From: Antennarius striatus
Taxonomy: Eukaryota > Chordata > Actinopteri > Lophiiformes > Antennariidae
Length of the DNA: 64,000 bases
Assembly: GCF_040054535.1 (NCBI RefSeq)
Contig: NC_090797.1
Span: 13,672,501 to 13,736,500 of the forward strand
Reading direction: 5' to 3'
Shown piece after piece: positions 58,883-64,000 of the stretch (positions within the stretch are counted from its first letter, which is position 1; the number at the start of each line of letters is the position of its first letter). The position numbers and the translations under genes are program-made. The notes beneath the pieces were generated by a model, which was not told where the DNA came from, did no database searches, and was given only the letters and a program-made list of their open reading frames with translations.

Positions 58883-59157
58883 GTGAGCGTACCCTGACAG
58901 GGCCTTGTCTCCATGGCTTCATTAATAGATTAAACGGCCATATATGGGTGTAATTCAAGTGTAGACCATGATGGATTAACACTTTGCATAAACCAATAGT
59001 TCATGTGGATTTGTTTGCCTCCATTCTGAGATATTTCTAAATATCCTGACTATTTGATTGATTGAAAAACATGTTTTTTTATATGTAGACATTTTGTGAA
59101 CATGGATGCCGCAATAAGGTTATGCCATATTTGTGTTTAAACAACAGAATGACAGCA

Positions 59158-59400
59158 ACTAGCTGCATCAAGTGCGGTTCGCCACACAGCAAGAAGGTTC
59201 TGGGTTTGATTCCTTTGTGTTCCGTGTCTGTGTGGGTTATCTCCAGGTTCTCCAGCTTCCTCCAAAAACATGCAATTTATGTGAACTGATCACTCCAAAT
59301 TGATCATAGGTGTTTGTCTTCTTGGTGGTGTTGTGATGCGTTGGCGATGCATCCAGGTTGTACCCACCTCTCGTCCCCGGAGGAAGCTGGATGGATGGAT
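59158..59400 (+). repeat. Ubiquitous fish dispersed repeat, most complete copy
   Basis: The order CACACAGCAAGAAGGTTCTG, GGTTTGATTCC, GTGTGGGTTATCTCCAGGTT, CTCCAAAAACATGCAATT, GATGCATCCAGGTTGTACCC and GGAAGCTGGATGGATGG is that of a family spread through fish genomes. It ends directly in an (ATGG)n microsatellite. Confidence 0.7.
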
Positions 59401-59462
59401 GGATGGATGGATGGATGGATGGATGGATGGATGGATGGATGGATAGATGGATGGATGGATGG
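59389..59462. repeat. (ATGG)n microsatellite
   Basis: About 18 units with one ATAG variant, grown from the ATGGATGG end of the dispersed repeat. Confidence 0.92.
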
Positions 59463-59816
59463 AGTGTGGTGATTGCAAGATGAGGTCATTCAATTGAAAG
59501 ATTCATCTAGTTGAAGCGAAGTGTAGCATCTAAATCTCATACAGCAGCGCAACATCGGGCAACGAGCCTATCCCAGTCTGTGCTGTTTTTGTTTTTAAAA
59601 AAAGCTTTTTTAACTTCTTTAAAGCATTATAAAATCGTAGATTTAACGTTACAGCTTTTTGCAATTAAAGTTACAACACAACACTTCTTGTTTAATGGCA
59701 GAAGAGTCGTAACTAACAGATGCTGTGGTCAGAGTCTTGGCTGTTATGAATAAAAACACATTGGCTACCGAGCAGTTTACTGTACACTACATGTAGAAAC
59801 AACTGAGCTCCAGTTA

Positions 59817-59920
<104 letters not shown>

Positions 59921-62449
59921 TGTTGTATGTGGCCATGCTGTCAGTAATCACAATAAAACACTGATGTTTCCCAGTTTGGGATAAATAAAGTATATGTATC
60001 CATCTAGTAGTTTGAGCATCCACCTCTCTCAGCTTGTGATGAACTGATGATCATAACACGTACTTAGTGAAGTGTTTTCATGTGCTATGCTTCACCTGAG
60101 CTGAAAAGTTAATTAGTACTGGAAGAGCTGTGATGTGCAAGAGGGCTTCCAACCACTTCCTGGCTGATGCTCAGTCTACAGGAAATCATGTGACTGTTAC
60201 ATCCTGCGTAGAGTGGCTCTGATTGGGTTGCATATTTGAATCAGATGCAAGTCACTCGCCTTGTTTCTTCATCATCTTCTCGGTTTGTAACATTAAAACT
60301 TCAGAAAATGTGACAAGAGAATTGTCAAACTGCAAAGATGCAACACATTCGTATTCATTAAATTGGTTTACTAAGTTTGGGTCATTTTCAACTTGTGCTT
60401 CAAATATTTTTGTAGGTCAAACCAGCTAAAATCTGTCTTAGGGTTGGAATCCCTCTGATTCCTTTGGTATTGGGATTTTTTTGGCTGGAGTTAGGATTAC
60501 TGCACAAAGAAGCTCTATGGCAAATGAACATTATTGATTTGTCCACACTTTTTTGAACAAGATATTTCTCACACATGTGATCTAAAAATATTTTTTTTAA
60601 AAGATGCACATTCTAAAACACGGTTGCATAATTCCAGTGTTGTAACCTCTGAATTTCCTGGAGCAATAACCAAAAGTATGCTTTGTGAACAAGAGCGAAG
60701 ATCTGTTTCTGTCATAGATGCGATGCCTTTAATGACCCCATAAAACTTCTGTGGTCTCACAGGTAGTTAGCTACATGATAGCAACCTCCAGTTTTGATTG
60801 TAGACTTTTGATTGTAGACTTACTTTACTTTACAAGCTGCCCTTGTCTTTGTCTCTTTCTCCCCCCCAGCTGCCTGCCTTCCTTGGCAAATTATCAAGTG
60901 TGTTTCAAGGTTAAGATACAGTTAACGTCTACTGTACAAAAACAGACCACAGCAGTGACCTCAGTGCGACTCCCCTGAAAATAATGTGAAGCTTGAGATC
61001 TGTGTTATCTGAATTGAACATAGATTTGTGTTGTCAGGAGGAGCCATGTTTATCAAAGAGTTGTCCTTCACTCGCTCGGGCAAGTCTCAGATAGCTCTGT
61101 GAGAAAAGAGAGAGACAAATTACAACAGAGAGTTAAGAAAACAAAGCTCTTCAAGAAAAAATGTGACATCCTAAGCTCAGGATTGTTTTCAACAAGTGAG
61201 CGATAAGCACTTTAGGTCAGAGGTCACAGTGCAGGAAGTGTCCAAATTCTCTAGAGACTGTTACAGTGCTGACAGCCAAGGACGGACCTCATGGATGTGG
61301 ACCATCACGCCTTCCTCACATCCCACTAACGTCTTATCTGAGTGACACTACACCATCATGCCAAGGTTTCCCCCAGTTCAATGTTTTTCTGGTAATGGTT
61401 TCAATTTTCCTTACTGAACGTGTTCTGACTTTAGAAGAAGGAGCAGAAGGAAACAGTGGGGAAAATAGCCGAGGCAGTAGAAAGATCAATATTGAAGTCT
61501 GGGATTTATTTCATGTGGATAACTTTGACTAATGCCATCATCAATTTAATCAGATATACCTAATTAGCAATTTTTAATGCTTCAATCTGTGAAAGGAAGA
61601 TCCATTAATTTAAGCGACAAGTGAATGTGTGTTTAGTCAGTCTATGAAATTATTTTTATAGTCATTTTATTTCCAACTGGTACTGCAATGCAATTCTCAA
61701 GCAAAATTGTGCTTCGCACACTGTGATACAAAAGTGAAAACTAGACAGATACTCAAATTAAATTTTACAAAGAAATACAAAAAAAGAAGAATTTTAAAAA
61801 CAAAGACTATAGTATTACTCTTAAATCGAAAAAATGTTTTTTAAATTATAGATAGAGCTTGCTATTTTAATAGCAAATTCCATAGTTTTGAAGCATGAGA
61901 ACAAAGCAGTCTCATCACTATTGTTATGAAACACATGAGGAGGATTTGAAAGAAAATTACCGTAGTGATATAATTTACACATTAAATAAAAGAACAGATT
62001 TAATGCAGTGAGAAACATTTAAAAAATTTAGTAATCAATTTAAAATTAAGTGGATCTTCTTCTTCTTTATCAAACAGTTTCACACACAGATTGACATTAT
62101 GATCCTTTTTTGTCTGTTTCAATCAAATCTTCCCAGCATTTTGAACTATCTGCAACTTTCTCTTTGATGTTTTTAGACAAATCAGAGAAAAGGAAGCAGT
62201 AATGATCTGGACTACCGTTAATAAAGACTTGCATCACGGTTTCAGCACATCTGAATTAAAAAAGTGTGCCTTCAGCAGTATTTCTCAGATGAAAAGGAAT
62301 ATTTTTGATAACCTTTATAAAAAGGAACTCTATAGAAAGACAGAATTTACATACATTATCAACATTTTCTTCTCTAATGAAAACCTCACCTTAATCCCCA
62401 ATAATAATGTTGTTCTTCTGGGCTTCACTTTTGTTTAGGGTCCCCTATA
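59921..62449. other. No gene seen
   Basis: AT-rich. GGGATAAATAAAGTATATGT at 59979-59998 looks like a LINE 3' end. The 78-codon frame at 62202-62438 is AT-rich without motifs. Confidence 0.4.
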
Positions 62450-62790
62450 GTTTGGGGCTCCAGGAGTCATCACCCCTTCTACGCCCCCACGGCACCCACG
62501 GCCCCGTTGGGTTAATTATACGTTCGGGTCAGACTTTTGGCCCCCGGGCTGGTTTGGCTCCTCACATGGGACATTCCTGTCGAGCGGCCCCTCCCTTGAA
62601 GTCCCTCAGCGCGCAGACGCGCCGCCCTCCGCTGTCAGGGCAGATTTGACAGTATGGCGGCGGGGTGCAGCTGGAAGGATGCTACTGTCGCCAGTGATGT
62701 ATCTGTCGCCGGCAGGACCTAAATGGATTATTGTCGGCGTTGAAACAAGAGGATTTTGCAAGAAAGGCCTGACGCCGTGAGCTGGAAAAA
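62450..62790 (+). promoter_or_regulatory. CpG-rich promoter and 5' leader of sbf1
   Basis: Base composition changes sharply to GC- and CpG-rich at about 62450 and stays so beyond the start codon. There is no TATA box. GACAGTATGGCGGCGG at 62648 resembles a YY1-type start-site motif (ATGGCGGC). Transcription probably begins near 62600-62650. The rich zone continues into intron 1 to about 63110. Confidence 0.6.
62654..62722 (+). other. Upstream ORF in sbf1 leader
   Basis: ATG at 62654 opens 22 codons (MAAGCSWKDATVASDVSVAG, then RT) and stops at 62720-62722. A second upstream ATG at 62723 opens six codons. Both end before the main ATG at 62791 and, if transcribed, could lower its translation. 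Confidence 0.4.
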
Positions 62791-62845
62791 ATGGCCAGGC
62801 TCGCCGATTACTTTTTAGTGGTCGGTTACGACCTCGACAACCGAG
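62791..62845 (+). CDS. sbf1: SBF1 (MTMR5) coding exon 1
   Basis: After GAAAAA an ATG opens MARLADYFLVVGYDLDNR and one base of a Gly codon, ending at a GTGGGT donor. MARLADYFxxVGYD is the conserved start of the SBF/MTMR5-13 proteins, whose next residues (GSGEG...) begin with Gly, as the phase requires. These are large proteins with an N-terminal DENN domain that activates Rab GTPases and an inactive myotubularin phosphatase domain. The rest of the gene lies beyond the window. The residues alone do not separate SBF1 from SBF2; the adm2 neighbour favours sbf1, since SBF2 pairs with ADM. Confidence 0.85.
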
Positions 62846-63911
62846 GTGGGTGCCGGAGTTAGCCTGTCCTGCTAGCTTAAGCTAGCCGTGAATAAACGGG
62901 GAGGCAGCCGGGGAGGCGGGGACGGGCCGGGCCGCCGCTCAGCGCTGGGCGTATCCAAGCGGTAGCTGCCAGCGGTTAGCTGGATACGCTAGGCCGAGGA
63001 CGTGTAGGCCTTACGGGATTAGTGTACTTAAAAGCTCGTCTGTCAGGTGGTAAACTGCAACTCTGGCGGGGGTAAACACTGAATGCACAACTCCGTTTCA
63101 CTCCTTATCCTAAAAAAATCTTTAACTTTACACAAACTAAACGAATGGCTGTCTTGACAGCAAACTTTGGCTAACTTTATCTGCTAAAGGCTAACGCTAG
63201 CCCCGCTAGCTGTGTGTGTGTGTGTGGGGGGGGGGGGCTGGCTCTGTCATAAGGCGGATTTATTTTAACGTTTCAGTTTCGGCTGCATGTTGTCCTGTTG
63301 TACCCCCCCACCCCCATCCCCACCCCCCCACACAAACGTCCCACCTGTCGTAGCTAGAATCTGAATCGGGGCTGGGGGGGGGTTGACAGGACTGTGGTTG
63401 CTGAAGCCTGAGCGGTTGGTTGGGACAGCAAAGCCACGACCCCCCCCCCCCCCCCCCCCCCCCCCAGCGGGTCTTCAGTCGGACTGAAGTTGGGGAAATG
63501 TTTCCAGAGGAGAACCCGATGCCCCCCCCCCCCCCGGTGGAGGTCTGGATTCTTGTGTTTGTGTGAGTTTTGTGTGGATTAACCCAGATAGCTGCGCCCC
63601 TCCCTGAGCCCCCATCGGACGGAGCTGGGTCGCCTTGTGTTGTTGGGGTGTTTTGGACCGTTATCTGAGCCCCCCCCCCCAGCTTTGGCCCAGATCGGTG
63701 TGGTGTGATCATGAAATATTCACCCCCCCATCGGATGGACGCCGTGGAAGACTCTTTTACTCAGAGTGGATTTCTGCCCATGATTTATTCAGAGGACGCA
63801 AACTGTAGCTGCACAAGTCCTCCTGTGGTTAAAAGCCTTTATTGCTTGAACAACCTGCATCGCTTCTCCAATTGCATGAACACACTTCTTGCATCTTGCC
63901 GTACTTTTTTC

Positions 63912-63944
<33 letters not shown>

Positions 63945-64000
63945 AGGGGGAGTGAATACAGGATGTCATAAAGTAGACGCTGCCAACGCTGCAGAAACCC
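62846..64000 (+). other. sbf1 intron 1 (partial)
   Basis: No further exon was recognised. It holds several homopolymer runs: C at 63440-63465, 63522-63536 and 63670-63680, G at 63227-63237, and T at 63920-63940. The 150-codon minus frame across the C runs is an artefact. Confidence 0.6.

Noticed and set aside
63260..63712. 150-codon minus frame rich in Gly and Pro
   Set aside because: Produced by C and G homopolymer runs in sbf1 intron 1.

Overview
The window looks like teleost fish (probably percomorph) nuclear DNA. It has spliced genes with GT/AG introns and long AT-rich non-coding stretches. It also carries many repeats of fish type: RTE-like, L2-like and Tx1-like LINEs, a Penelope-like element, Gypsy, hAT, Harbinger and mariner remnants, and CA, CT, GT and ATGG microsatellites. 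Nothing in it is prokaryotic.

Left third (about 1-27,000) is an accessory, repeat-rich block. Its main content is a tandem pair of divergent TCF/LEF-type HMG-box genes on the + strand, copy A at 2038-4313 and copy B at 16787-19304. Each is split into 6-7 exons whose splice phases all agree. Every length difference between the copies that falls in coding sequence is a multiple of three, so both look like protein genes kept under selection for frame. Later insertions separate and decorate them: a minus-strand Gypsy element with a nested LINE cuts the 3' flank of copy A, and RTE-like LINE ends with clear target-site duplications sit upstream of copy B and in its HMG intron. Between the copies lie a pair of ~330 bp repeats with half a tRNA-Leu and a perfect hairpin, an hAT end, a Harbinger with a HARBI1-like exon, and a complete 773 bp TIR element nested in another Harbinger-type repeat. 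After copy B come L2-like and Penelope fragments and three Tx1-like LINE pieces, one with a 540-codon open frame.

Middle (27,000-39,700) is mostly featureless, with CT microsatellites, a four-unit TTAGGG tract, an hAT remnant with a tRNA-like insert, and mariner and other dispersed repeats.

Right part (39,700-64,000) holds two conserved genes in head-to-head arrangement. adm2 (adrenomedullin 2/intermedin) is on the minus strand: a TATA promoter near 50,740, a non-coding first exon, a signal-peptide exon at 49976-50102 and a mature-hormone exon at 42620-43031. The first coding exon of sbf1 (myotubularin-related pseudophosphatase with a DENN domain) is on the plus strand at 62791-62845, inside a CpG-rich promoter. 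SBF1 next to ADM2, and SBF2 next to ADM, is a conserved vertebrate arrangement and supports both calls. The ~12 kb between the promoters holds a ~1 kb minisatellite of 15 bp units with a 224 bp higher-order period, dispersed repeats, and one unrecognised exon-like open segment.
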